Assembly: GCA_026315105.1 (NCBI GenBank)
Contig: CM048744.1
Coordinates: 979,717,721-979,781,720 of the forward strand
From: Locusta migratoria
Lineage: Eukaryota; Arthropoda; Insecta; Orthoptera; Acrididae
Reading direction: 5' to 3'
Length of the DNA: 64,000 nucleotides
Position numbers and translations under genes: made by a program. Shown here piece after piece: positions 1 through 10,689 of this stretch. The notes beneath the pieces are model-generated. The model searched no databases and was not told where the DNA came from. It was given only the letters and a program-made list of their open reading frames with translations. How positions within the stretch are numbered: the stretch's first letter is position 1; each line of letters begins with the position of its first letter.

Positions 1-465
1 CCGTCGATATAAAGTTTACTATTACTAGTTAACAATTAACTTCTGATAAATCACCTGTAAAGTTTTAATGTTTAACGAAATTAACTTTTCTAGTGGCGAT
101 TAGCGAAGTTAACTCTTTTGATTAACGTTGCCCAACTGTACATTTCACTTGCCTGCTCTAGAAGGACAATCCACCCGTAATTGGCACTTTTCTTAAATTA
201 CTAGCAAAAACTGTCGCTGAAATGATGTATGTGATCGCAATTTCTTTCTCTGTGTTTGGTCATATCTAACAAGTCGTAGAGAAACGGTTCTTCACTTTTT
301 TCCGCTTAGCTTCTGGACTAGTATCAAAACAGGGTGGCCTCTAGTCTTGTTCTGAATGAAATATTCTTCACAACATCACACGAAGTTGGAAAAAAAGATT
401 TAAGACTACTTCCTCACGATTAACGATGACGTTCCCTTTCAAATCTGTCAGCCACAAAATTTGTA
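1..465. other. Unassigned AT-rich left edge
   Basis: I see no coding signal, RNA gene or repeat that I recognise here. It ends where the first LINE coding remnant becomes readable. Confidence 0.4.
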
Positions 466-1487
466 GAGCATAAAGCACTCTTAGAAAAAATGGAATTATA
501 TGGCATTAGAGGTAGCAGCCTTAAATTATTAGAATCATACCTACAGAACCGAAAGCAAGTAGTTTGTGTCGGAAAAGAAATGTCCAGTATGCAACAAGTA
601 AAGATAGGTGTTCCACAAAGATCTGTATTAGGTCAATTTCTGTTCCTAATCATGATCAATGATCTGCCATAATTTATCAATTCTCCCACCGTTCTATACG
701 CAGACGATACAACTTTTCTCCACTGTAGCAATGAGTTCAGTAACCTCAAAACCTGTGTTGCAGAGACAATGGAACAAGCATACTATTGGTTTAAGGTAAA
801 TGGCTTCCTACTTAATAATGACAAAACACAACAAATGGTTGTTAGTTTAAAAGACAAGCTTCCCTCAGATGATCCAACTTACATTACGTTTTTGGGTGTA
901 TATTAGGATAATAAATTGTCTTGGGCTCAACATATAGAATATATAAGTGTTAAATTGTCCAGAGTGATTCATTTGTTAAGGAAACTTATGAATTGTGTAC
1001 CTGAAAAGTATGTCAGAACATCCTATTTTTCTTTCTTCCAAAGCATACTAACATATGGCATCATTTTATGGGGAAACTCAAGTTCTGTGCATGACATCCT
1101 CATACTGCAGAAGAAAGCTATTAGGGTAATTTCTGGTGCTACATATAAGGCACACTGTAAACCTCTGTTTCGTGAACTAAAAATCATGACTGTAATAACC
1201 TTCTACATATACCATGTTTTACTTTACACAAAAAAAGAAGTTACCGGAGGCAAAACGTAGAGAAAACGTTCATGGTTACAACACCAGAAGGACCAGATGT
1301 ATTTATACCCCATACCACAGACTGTCGAAAACTATTAATAGTTATGAATTTATGGGATACAAATTATTTAACAAACTTCCACAATCTGTACAAGAATTAA
1401 CTGAAAAGGCATACAAAAAACATTGTATGATTGGCTAGTTGCCCATCCATTCTATGAAGTTAATGATTATTTCAGCTGTAATGTTGA
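466..1487 (+). pseudogene. LINE A (jockey/CR1-like), C-terminal RT remnant
   Basis: The middle and end of a non-LTR reverse transcriptase can be read with stops at about 670 and 903 and a frameshift near 1255. Visible motifs are GVPQRSVLG (RT motif before the active site, normally GVPQGSVLG), the active site YADD at 697-708, and the LINE C-terminal region with LSWAQHI, YGIILWG and HGYNTRR. The 5' half (endonuclease and fingers) is absent. The 3' end stops abruptly at about 1487, where an RTE element in the opposite orientation begins. Matching 3'-UTR sequence reappears at 4764-4871 and 6475-6592. It is dead: no frame is open for more than about 115 codons. Confidence 0.85.
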
Positions 1488-1492
1488 GGTCT

Positions 1493-3145
1493 TCAGTCCG
1501 GAGACTGGTTTGGTGCAGCTCTCCACAATACCCTATCCTGAGCAAGCCTCTTCATCTCCACATAAGAACGACAACCTACATCTGTCTGAATCTGCTTACT
1601 GTATCCATCTCTTGGTCTTCCCCTGCGATTTTTTCCCCACACACTTCCCTCCAACGCTAAATTCACAATTCCTTGATGTCTAAGAATGTGTCCTACCAAT
1701 CTATCCCTTCTTTTAGTCAAGGTATGCCAGAAATTCCTTTTCTCCCCAATTCTGTTCAGTACCTCCTCATTAGTTAGGCGATCCACCCACCTAATCTTCA
1801 GCATTCTTCTGTAGCACCAAATTTCAAAAGCCTCGATCCTCTTCCTGTCCGCACTGTTCATCGTCCATGTCTCACTCCCATACAAGGCAACACTCCATAC
1901 AAATGCCTTCAGAAAGGACTTCCTTAGGTTTAAACCAATATTCGATGTTAACAAATTTCTCTTTTTCAAGAACGCTTTTCTACCCATTGCCATTCTGCAT
2001 TTTATATCCTCTGTACAGCGACCATAATTTATTATTTTACTGCCCAAGTAAAAAAACTCATCTACCTCCTTTATTGCTTCGTTTCCCAATCTAATTCCTT
2101 CAGCATCACCTGATTTTCTTACACTGCACTCCATTACCCTAGTTTTGCTCTTGTTAATGTTCATCTTATATGTACCTTTCAGCACACTGTCCATTCCGTT
2201 CAATTGCTCTTCCAGGTCCTTTGCTGTATCTGACAGAATTACTATGTCGTCGGCAAAACACAATGTTTTTAATTCTTCACCCTGAACTTTAATTCCTTCT
2301 CCAAATTTCTCCTTGCTTTCCTTTATAGCTTGCTCAATATACACATTGAACAACCATGGAGAAAGACTACAACCCTGTCTTACTCCCTTTCCAACCACTG
2401 CTTCCCTTTCATGCCCTTCAACTCTGACAACCGCTGTCTGGTTTTTGTACAAGTTGTAAATAACCTTACGTTCCCTATATTTTACTCCTGCTTGCTTCAG
2501 AACTTGAAAGAGTTTATTCCAATCAACATTGTCAAAAGCCTTCTCCAAATCTACAAAAGCTAGAAATGTAGGTTTGACTTTTCTTAATCCATCTTCTAGG
2601 ATAAGCCGTAAAGTGAGTATTGCCTCCCGTGTTCCTACATTTCTCCTGAACGCAAACTGATCTTCCCCGAGGTCGGCTTCTACCAGCTTTTCCATCCTTC
2701 TGTATATAATTCGCGTTAATATTTTGCAGCCATGACTTATTAAACTGATGGTTCTGTAGTTTTCTCACCTGTCTGCACCTGCTTTTTTAGGGATGGGGAT
2801 TATAACATTTTTCTTAAAGTCTGAGGGTACTTCACCTGTCTCATACATCTTACACACCAGGTGAAACAATTTTGTCATTGCTGGTTCTCCCAGAGACTTT
2901 AGTAGCTCTGAGGTAATATCATCTACTCCAGGGGCCTTGTTTCGACTTAGGTCTTTCAGGGCTCTGTCAAATTCTTCTCTCAGTACAGTATCTCCTATTT
3001 CATCTTCATCTACATCCTCCTCCCTTCCTACAATATTGTCTCGAAGTTCATTTCCTTTGTAGGGTCCCTCTATATACTCTTTCCACCTTTCAGCTTTCCC
3101 TTCTTTGCTGAGAACTGGTTTTCCATCCGTGTCCTTGATATTCAT
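1493..3145 (-). pseudogene. RTE reverse transcriptase domain (copy 1)
   Basis: Two open segments (2765-3145 and 1493-2695) give most of an RTE reverse transcriptase. Visible are the palm and fingers motifs RNKAPGVDDI, DQFAFRRN and DLEKAFDNVDW, the motif GVRQGCSLSPWLFN, and the active site FADD (2246-2257). The C-terminal region has ALYGSETWT, AFEIWCYRRML and GRPRDGYSKQ, as in BovB-like RTE proteins. A frameshift near 2700-2765 separates the segments. Key catalytic residues remain, so the copy looks recently inactivated. Confidence 0.87.
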
Positions 3146-3172
3146 AGAGCTGTTTTTCTTATCTCCAAATGT

Positions 3173-4552
3173 TTATTTTATTTTCCTGTAGGCTGTATCT
3201 ATTTTTCCCCTATTTATACATTCTTCTACATCCTTGCATTTGCCTTCTAGCCACTCCTGCTTAGCCATTTTGCACTTCCTGTCAATCTCATTTCTTAGTC
3301 GTCTGTACTCTATTTTGCCTGTTTCATTTACTGCATTTTTATATTTCCTCCTTTCATCGATTAAATTTAGTATCTCCTGTGATATCCAAGGATTTTTTGT
3401 AGGTCTTCCCTTCCTATCTATTTTGTCCTCTGCTACCTTCACTATTTCATCTCTCATATTTACCCATTCCTCCTCTACTGTTTTATTTTCCCCTGTTTCT
3501 GTCAATTGTTGGCTAAAGCTCCCTCTGAAATTTTTAAGAACCTCAGGTTCCTTCAATTTATCCAGGTCCCATCTCCTTATTTTTCTACCTTTTTGTAGTT
3601 TCTTTAGTTTCAGCCTACAGTTCATAACCAACAAGTTATGGTCAGAGTCTATATCTGCCCCTGGGTACGTCTTACACTGTAGAACCTGGTTCCGAAATCT
3701 ATGTCTTACCGTTATAAAATCAATCTGGTATCTTCCGGTGTCTCCTGGTCTCTTCCACGTATACAATCTTCTTTTGTGATTCTTGAACCAGGTGTTTGTT
3801 ATAACTAAATTATGTTCTGTGCAAAATTCTACCAGGCGGCTTTCTCTTTCATTCCTTTTGCCCAGACCATATTCACCTACTATCTTCCCTTCCCTTCCTT
3901 GTCCTACTACCGAATTCCAGTCTCCCATAACAATTAAGTTTTCCTCTCCCTTAATTGTCTGAATAATTTCCGTTAGCTCCTCATATATTTCTTCGAATTC
4001 CTCATCATCGGCAGAGCTAGTTGGCATATAAACTTCTACTACTGTTGTCGGTGTTGGCTTCGTATCTATCTTGACAATGATAATTCGATCACTGTGCTGG
4101 TCATAGTAGTTTACCCGCATTCCTATTTTCTTATTCATTATCAATCCTACTCCTGTGATACCCCCAATTGATTTTGTATTTATAATCCTGTACTCACCTG
4201 ACCAGAAATCCTGTTCATCCTGCCACCGAACTTCACTAATCCCCACTATATCTAACTTCAACCTATCCATTTCCCTTTTTAAATTTTCTAATTTTCCTAC
4301 TGGATTAAGGGATCTAACATTCCACGCTCCGACCCGTAGAATGCCAGCATTGTCTTTCCTGATGATCACATCCTCCTGAGTAGTCCCCGCCCGGAGATCC
4401 GAATGGGGGACTATTTTACCTCCGGAATATTTTACCCGAGAGGATGCCATCATCATATGTTCATACAGTAGAGCTGCATGTCCTCGGGAAAAATAACGGC
4501 TGTAGTTTCCCCTTGCTTTCAGCCGTTTGCAGTAGCTGTGTGGCAAAGCCAC
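3173..4552 (-). pseudogene. RTE endonuclease domain (copy 1)
   Basis: The frame is open for 459 codons. Endonuclease/exonuclease/phosphatase-fold motifs appear in order: GAWNVRSLN (Asn), GISEVRW (catalytic Glu), VYMPTS, MGDWNSVVG (Asp/Asn) and SDHNLLVMN (Asp/His). These are the metal-binding and catalytic residues used to nick target DNA for target-primed reverse transcription. The first codon of the open frame is GTG; the in-frame ATG run at MMMASSRV is a more plausible start. A stop at about 3173 separates it from the RT region, which in intact relatives is one continuous ORF. Confidence 0.85.
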
Positions 4553-4763
4553 ATTAGCTGATGTTACAAGGCCAGCTCAGTCAATCATCCAGACTGTTGC
4601 CCCTGTAGCTACTGAAAAGGCTGCTGCCCCTCTTCAGGAACCACACGTTTGTCTGGCCTCTCCACAGATACCCCTCCGCTGTGGTTGCACCTACGGTACG
4701 GCTATCTGTATCGTTGAGGCACGCAAGCCATCCCACCTCGGCAATGTCTGTGGTTCATGGGGG

Positions 4764-4871
4764 TGGTCAGTTGTAATATGACACTGTAATCCTATTAGCT
4801 GTAATATGACACTGTAATCCTATTAGCAAAACTGCGTCTTTTCATTCATCAATTATATGTAATATAAGTAG
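4764..4871 (+). repeat. LINE A 3'-UTR fragment with perfect 28-bp tandem duplication
   Basis: Positions 4772-4799 and 4800-4827 are identical 28-bp units. The following 45 bases resemble 6491-6541, which leads into the LINE A tail. The segment lies between two RTE copies in opposite orientation. Confidence 0.7.
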
Positions 4872-6474
4872 TGGAAAGAGTATATAGAGGAGCTCTACAA
4901 AGGAAATGAACTTCGAGACAATATTGTAGGAAGGGAAGAGGATGTAGATGAAGATGAAATAGGAGATACTGTACTGAGAGAAGAATTTGACAGAGCCCTG
5001 AAAGACCTAAGTCGAAACAAGGCCCCTGGAGTAGATGATACCCCCTCAGAGCTACTGAAGTCTCTGGGAGAACCAGCACATGACAAACCTGTTTCACCTG
5101 GTGTGTAAGATGTATGAGACAGGCGAAGTACCCTCAGACTTTAAGAAAAATGTTATAATCCCCATCCCTAAGAAAGCTGGTGCAGACAGGTGTGAAAACT
5201 ACAGAACCATCAGTTTAATAAGTCATGGTTGCAAAATATTAACACGAATTATATACAGAAGGATGGAAAAGCTGGTAGAAGCCGACCTCGGGGAAGATCA
5301 GTTTAGGTTCAGGAGAAATGTAGGAACACGGGAGGCAATACTCACTTTACAGCTTATAGTAGAAGATAGATTAAGAAAAGGCAAACCTACATTTCTAGAT
5401 TTTGTAGATTTGGAGAAGGCTTTTGACAATGTTGATTGGAATAAACTCTTTCAAGTTCTGAAGCAAGCAGGAGTAAAATATATGGAGCGTAAGGTTATTT
5501 ACAACTTGTACAAAAACCAGACAGCGGTTGTCAGAGTTGAAGGGCATGAAAGAGATGCAGTGGTTGGAAGGGAGTAAGGGTTGTAGTCTTTCTCCATTGT
5601 TATTCAATTTGAACATTGAGCAAGCTATAAAGGAAAGCAAGGAGAAATTTGGAGAAGGAATTAAAGTTCAGAGTGAAGAATTAAAAACATTGCGTTTTGC
5701 CGACGACATAGTAATTCTGCAGATACAGCAAAGGAGCTGGAAGAGCAATTGAACGGAATGGACAGTGTGCTGAAAGGGCATATAAGATGAACATTAACAA
5801 GAGCAAAACCAGAGCAATGGAGTGCAGTATAATAAAATCAGGTGATGCTGAAGGAATTAGATTGGGAACCGAAGCAATAAAGGAGGTAGATGAGTTTCGT
5901 TACTTGCGCAGTAAAATAACAAATTATGGTCGCAGTACATAGGATATAAAATGCAGAATGGCAATGGGTAGAAAAGCGTTCTTGAAAAAGAGAAATTTGT
6001 TAACATCGAATATTGATTTAAGCCTAAGGAAGTCCTTTCTGAAGGTTTTTGTATGTAGCGTTGCCTTGTATGGGAGTGAAAGATGGACAGTAAACAGTGC
6101 GGACAGGAAGAGGATTGAGGCTTTTGAAATGTGGTGCTACAGAAGAATGCTGAAGATTAGGTGGGTGGATCGCGTAACTAATGAGGAGGTACTGAACAGA
6201 ATTGGGGAGAAAAGAAATTTCTGGCATACCTTGACTAAAAGAAGGGATAGATTGGTAGGACACATTCTTAGACATCAAGGAATTGTGAATTTAGCGTTGG
6301 AGAGAAGTGTGTGGGGTAAAAATCGCAGAGGAAGACCAAGAGATGGATACAGTAAGCAGATTCAGACAGATGTAGGTTGCCGTTCTTATGTGGAGATGAA
6401 GAGGCTTGCTCAGGATAGAGTAGGGTGGAGAGCTGCATCAAACCAGTCTCCGGACTGAAGACCACAACAACAAC
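4872..6474 (+). mobile_element. RTE-type LINE copy 2, 5'-truncated
   Basis: Same family as copies 1 and 3, on the + strand and starting inside the linker before the RT domain. Readable RT motifs are RNKAPGVDD, DQFRFRRN, DLEKAFDNVDW, the active site FADD (5696-5707) and the C-terminal GRPRDGYSKQ. There are several frame changes (about 5578, 5745 and 5940). The 3' end has the family signature ctgaagaccacaacaacaac, a CAA-type tail. The 5' truncation is typical of incomplete target-primed reverse transcription. With copy 1 it forms a large inverted repeat of about 1.6-kb arms. Confidence 0.88.
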
Positions 6475-6592
6475 ATGTATGTCTCTGTCTCCTATTAGCA
6501 AAAATGTTTCTTTTGAATTATCAATTTATGTAATATATGTATGACTTTGTCTATTGCTGTTATGGCTGAATGACAATAAAATTATTATTATG
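6475..6592 (+). repeat. LINE A 3' terminus
   Basis: This resumes the LINE A 3'-UTR after RTE copy 2. It ends with ggctgaatgacaataaaatt followed by a short TTA repeat, as expected for the 3' end of a jockey/CR1-like LINE. Confidence 0.6.
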
Positions 6593-6760
6593 CCGCGTTG
6601 GAGTAGCCGAACGATCTAAAGCGTCTCGCTGCGGAGCGCGCGGTTGCTCGCCGTGGAGGTACGAGTCCTCCCTGGGGCATGGGTGTGTGTGTTGTCCTTA
6701 GGTTAGTTTACCTAGGTTTAAGTAGTTTGTAAGGTACGGACTGCTGATCATGAGCCAGTA
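6593..6760 (+). repeat. tRNA-derived SINE
   Basis: The head is tRNA-like, with an A-box-like stretch (gtagccgaacg) and a B box ggtacgagtcc near 6657, then the unit ctggggcatg and the body motif gtccttaggttagtt that is shared with the SINE at 8491-8688. It lies between the tail of LINE A and the start of LINE B. It is too diverged from a tRNA to be a functional tRNA gene. Confidence 0.75.
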
Positions 6761-6784
6761 CTCCTCACACTCTATAAAAGCAAA

Positions 6785-7775
6785 TCAGTTAGGCCTAATA
6801 CTGAAGAATCCAAAGTAGTACTTATTAGAGGACAAAAGGAAGAGCATATAAGAATGTTTAGTGAAAAATTAAGTAGTGCGAACTGGGACTTTGTATATGA
6901 TTGTCAACCTGGTAAAAGGGGAGCTGAAATGAACTTTGATAACTTCTTTAAAAAGTATATAGATTTATGGTATTCTTGCTCACCAATAAGAAAAATCAAG
7001 CATCCACATACACCAAAATATAAAAGGCTGAACTGGTTTACTAAAGAACTAGCAGAAATCAGAGGAAACTTGCTCTTGCTGTTCAATATGCATAAGAATA
7101 CCTATCCCCAGAAAACAGAAAATAGTGAGAACATTTACAGGTCATATCTCAAATGCAAAAAAATTTATAAAGCTAGGCTTATTCTTGCAAAAAAGCTAGC
7201 AGTTGAAAACTATATTCAAAATGCACCCAATAAATGTAAGGCAGCATGGCAAATAATAAAACAAGAGAACTCACCAAACTACACACAAACACCTCAACTT
7301 GACCCTGAAGTATTAAATCATTACTTCTTAAATTCTGTCAAAGAAATAGAAAACAGTATTGAAACTACAAATTCAGTTGCAATGGACATGGTTGGAGCAC
7401 CACAGTCAGCTGAGCAGGTATTTCATTGGAGTGATATCACGTCTGGTGATATTATAAAAGCTGTATCAAAATTTTCAACCTCTAAAAGTATGGATTGTTA
7501 TTGGTTATCTAACTACGAAATCAAAAAGACAATACACTCCGTCTCTGCTCCGTTAGCATTTATTTTTAATAAATGTGTGGAATTTGGTGTTTTCCCAGAT
7601 ACACTTAAGATCTCAAAAGTTGTCCCAGTGTTCAAAAAAGGGGACAAACAACTTCCCCAAAGTTATAGACCAGTGTCAATTGTCCCAGTATTCTCAAAGA
7701 TATTCGAGGCACTGCTACACACACAAATAAGCAGCTACTTTGAAAGGTACAGTATCCTATGCGACAGCCAGTTTG
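6785..7775 (+). pseudogene. LINE B (jockey/CR1-like), 5' half of RT region
   Basis: This open frame encodes the region between endonuclease and RT palm: the linker, then FNKCVEFGVFPDTLKISKVV, VFKKGDKQLPQSYRPVSIVP and SYFERYSILCDSQFGW. These are the classic N-terminal RT motifs of jockey/CR1 LINEs. The frame runs on to 8125, but after about 7775 the translation is unrelated repeat sequence. The rest of the same type of RT resumes at about 10690, so this looks like one element split by about 2.9 kb. The endonuclease half is missing. Confidence 0.82.
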
Positions 7776-7840
7776 GCTGGTGTCCGGACACTTGCCACGC
7801 CGGACTCTTGCCACGCCGGACTTTTGCCACACTTTTAGCT
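7776..7840 (+). repeat. Short tandem repeat at the insertion edge
   Basis: A 16-17 bp unit with core gccggactcttgccac is repeated about three times exactly where LINE B coding breaks off. A run of 19 C lies at 7886-7904. Confidence 0.6.
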
Positions 7841-7987
7841 GCTCCGAAGGGTCGGCTGCCCCTGTCTCCTCCTCCTACTCGCCCTCCCCCCCCCCCCCCC
7901 CCCCTCCGGCCGTTCAGAGAACTCGGTGGACGGTGTCCCGACTTATGCACACTGGTCGCTTCCGCATTTCGTAGTACAACCGTCAGT

Positions 7988-8152
7988 ATGGAAGTTATTA
8001 AAACGGCCAAGGGCAGGCCTTTTGCCCACCACAATGGTTACGCGATAATAAGGTGTGGATGTGCTTACTCCGAAAACAGGATCGTTGCAAGGGAAAGCTG
8101 CTTTCGAAGAAAGGAGACGTATTGAACGTAGAGAACACCTGTGACGACCACC
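7988..8152 (+). pseudogene. FLYWCH/MULE-type zinc-finger fragment
   Basis: Two short frames together resemble a FLYWCH zinc finger. The first, from 7988, reads KGRPFAHHNGYAIIR; the typical family start is KGRP...DGY. The second, in a shifted frame from 8056, reads WMCLLRKQDRCKGKLLSKKG and then a C..DDH ending. This matches the W-x-C ... C-K-G-K/R-L ... H pattern. The aromatic part between Tyr and Trp is shortened and the final His-x-His is degenerate. Such domains occur in MULE-type transposases and in host DNA-binding proteins; the broken frame and repeat context favour a transposon relic. Confidence 0.5.
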
Positions 8153-8490
8153 TAAGAGGTAAAAATATAAAGAGTGTATCAGACCTCAGTATCCTTAAAT
8201 AACTTAATGATGAAGCTAGCTGGTCACAGTTCGGTTCACTAGCGTTTAATCAATACGCAGTGAAATTTGACTCAACGAAGCAAATACAGAACATTACTCA
8301 AATGATCCTCCACTGCTTTTCAATTTGCAATTTTCTAATTAGGTAAAAGCTCCTACAGTTGACACGTTAGGAGAACTTTTTCCTATGTTCTGATATTATG
8401 GCCATACCGTCAAAGATTATGAGTTCTAAAATTATTCCTGTAATTTCAGAGTCGCAATTAGCTCCTAAAATAGCATTTTTGTTAAACTGA

Positions 8491-8688
8491 GCCGGCCGCG
8501 GTGGCCGAGGGGATTGAGGCGCTCCAGTCACGGTCTGCACGGCCACTACGGTCGGGGGTTCGAATCCCCCCTGGGGCATGGATATTTGTGCCGTCCTTAG
8601 TCTTAGCTAGTTCATAAGTAGTTTGTAAGCTTAGGAACTGATGACCCCGTAGTTAAGTCCCATAAGTTCTACAAACATTTGAACATTC
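8491..8688 (+). repeat. tRNA-derived SINE with 13-bp target duplication
   Basis: A complete SINE. The tRNA-like head has an A box tggccgagggg and a B box ggttcgaatcc (8557-8567), and the 3' body ends in cataagttctacaaacatttgaac. It is flanked by tttgttaaactga at 8478-8490 and again at 8689-8701, a perfect 13-bp target site duplication. This proves retroposition and fixes both ends. It lies inside the segment that splits LINE B. Confidence 0.92.
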
Positions 8689-8701
8689 TTTGTTAAACTG
8701 A

Positions 8702-9695
8702 TAAAGATACAATTTAGGTTTTAAAAAGAATCTGAACATTAGAATTGCATCTAAAATACACACCCTAAAACAGATCTGCTCTTAAGATTACCAAGCTCGG
8801 CAGCTATAGTGTTGAAATAATTCCCATATTTCCAAAATTAGACAAGGATGCAAATAACTTTAGAGTAGACGTAGATCTCATGAAGTACTTTTAGCTGTAG
8901 TCCTGAAACATTAAAGTTTCTCACCATGTTTTTGATTATCTTTAATCAGGCCAATAAAAGCTATGGAAACAAGGCAAGGAGCTTACTATTCAAAAATAAT
9001 TGTTACAAAAGAATATAAAAAATGTATTAGACGTATTTTTGTTATGCATTAGAAACTTCTGAAATCATAGTTTATCATTTCGTCTTCAACTTCACTTATT
9101 TGATAGGGTGATTTGCTTTGCATCACCAAGGGTATTTATTTTTATGTTATGTTTGCAGCAGTTCTCATTTCGAATTGTGGGATATTTACTTCGTATTATT
9201 TGATGAAAGAATGTCTGAAAACTGCATTTAATAACTCCGCTTTAGTGGCACTGTGTTCAGTAACATTATCGTCGCTATCGCGCAATAAAGGTATTCACTT
9301 AGTCTTTCCGCTGCTGTAGATACCATATGACTTTGGATTATCCGCCACATTTCAACAAAGAGTTTCGTTGTGAAAAATATTAAACGAATGTCGCATTGAA
9401 GGCCGCGCTAAATTTAGAGCTTCAGTAAAACATCGGCAATCTTGGGGATTTTGAATTCGTCTAAATTTTCTGTAAAAGTTTTCTGTTCTATGTACCATGG
9501 GGGACCAGTTCAGTCTCTTATTAATTTATTTGGTAGGAATCCCTCCAATGCTGTTGATACTATGTCTTTGAATGTAAGCGACATATGGTCTTCACTTACA
9601 TAGTTACTTTAGAAAAAAATGGAGACTATCTCCTAGGAAGATGTCAACCGGATGTTTATCTTTTTTTTTATTTCTTTAATTGACATATTTAGCGT
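8702..9695. other. Unassigned segment inside LINE B
   Basis: AT-rich sequence with no recognisable protein, RNA or repeat family. The only open frames are short and have no motif. Confidence 0.35.
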
Positions 9696-9699
9696 TTAG

Positions 9700-9825
9700 C
9701 TACCTGATACTAAAGACGACACAAACATCCATGCCAGATGGGGGATTCGAACCCCCGACAGGGAACGGCGTCTCGCATAGCAGCATAGCGCCTCAATGCG
9801 CTTGGCCGCTCCGCCGCGGCAGTTA
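9700..9825 (-). repeat. tRNA-derived SINE (head portion)
   Basis: Reverse complement of the same SINE type as 8491-8688. The inverted B box ggattcgaaccc is near 9743, and the inverted head (cgctccgccgcggc) is near 9808-9822. The body is degraded at the low-coordinate side. Confidence 0.75.
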
Positions 9826-10689
9826 TTAATTTATTCCGGTAGTCGAGTATAATATCTGCTCATACTGACAGGAACTATCGAATTCAGTTTCGCTTGTGAG
9901 CTAGTACACAAATTACATTGTGATTTTTGTTTCTTTTGTAGTGCAGATCGTAGAAATTACGGCATTTCCATTAAAAAATTAGGGTGTTTCCTCTGTGATT
10001 CAGCTAAACAATGTAGAACAACAGTATACTTTGCAAGCATAGCATTCTGTATTCCTTCATTTCTTTATTTCAAATTTGTATGTCGACTCTAGGTGATCTG
10101 TTAAATATAGACGCTCTTATCTATATTTTGTAAACGTATTTTCTGTCATTAATTTGAACATTGTCCCAATTCACTTTATTAACTAATATTTAGCCCCAAA
10201 AGAGTAAATTTATGAAGCGTATCGTTCTTCTTTTCTCCTTTTTTCACGCAGTTTTAGCAATTAATATATGTACAAATGCAGTGATCAAACTTGAATGATA
10301 AGCGAACATTCGAATTGTCTTTATATCGTTCCTTTTATGTTCCTTCCATGGCGATGGACTGTTTCTATCGCAATCAGTAAGTGATGAAGAAAGCTACCGT
10401 ACAAACGGAGGGAGGATGGATCCATATTTGTGGTTGGAAGAACTAATTACACGCTGACATAGTCGACGGTATTGCTTTCGTTTCCCAAAAGTTGTAAATA
10501 TTTCGATTTCAGGATATTGAAAAGAAGTTGTACATTTCGGCGAGATGTCGAACAGAAATATCTCTTTCGTGTTGGCAGTATCGAGTAAGATCGGAGACGG
10601 AGGTTTGGAAGCAAACAGCAGGAGTACGGGGAAGGGCGTCCCTTGCCTGAGCTGAGGGGTCGCTAATCCAACTACCTGGCAACGGGGGC
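9826..10689. other. Unassigned segment before LINE B resumes
   Basis: No recognisable coding or repeat signal. A minus-strand open frame of 105 codons at 10394-10711 has no domain and overlaps the LINE junction, so I do not call it a gene. Confidence 0.35.

Larger units (their letters stand above)
1488..4763 (-). mobile_element. RTE-type LINE copy 1, near full length (3.28 kb)
   Basis: A non-LTR retrotransposon of the RTE clade (the family from which the CFDP2/endonuclease-RT annotations derive). It encodes an apurinic-type endonuclease followed by reverse transcriptase. The 3' end is at the low coordinate and the 5' end at about 4763, giving the same length as copy 3 at 55261-58538. It sits inside the 3' part of LINE A. 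A degenerate duplication flanks it: cagctgtaatgttga on the left and cagttgtaatatga on the right. The reading frame is broken near 2696-2765 and 3146-3172, so it cannot make a full protein. Confidence 0.9.

Noticed and set aside
3234..3779. 181-codon plus-strand frame
   Set aside because: Antisense shadow of the RTE endonuclease and linker on the minus strand; it recurs as shorter shadow frames at 57015-57462.
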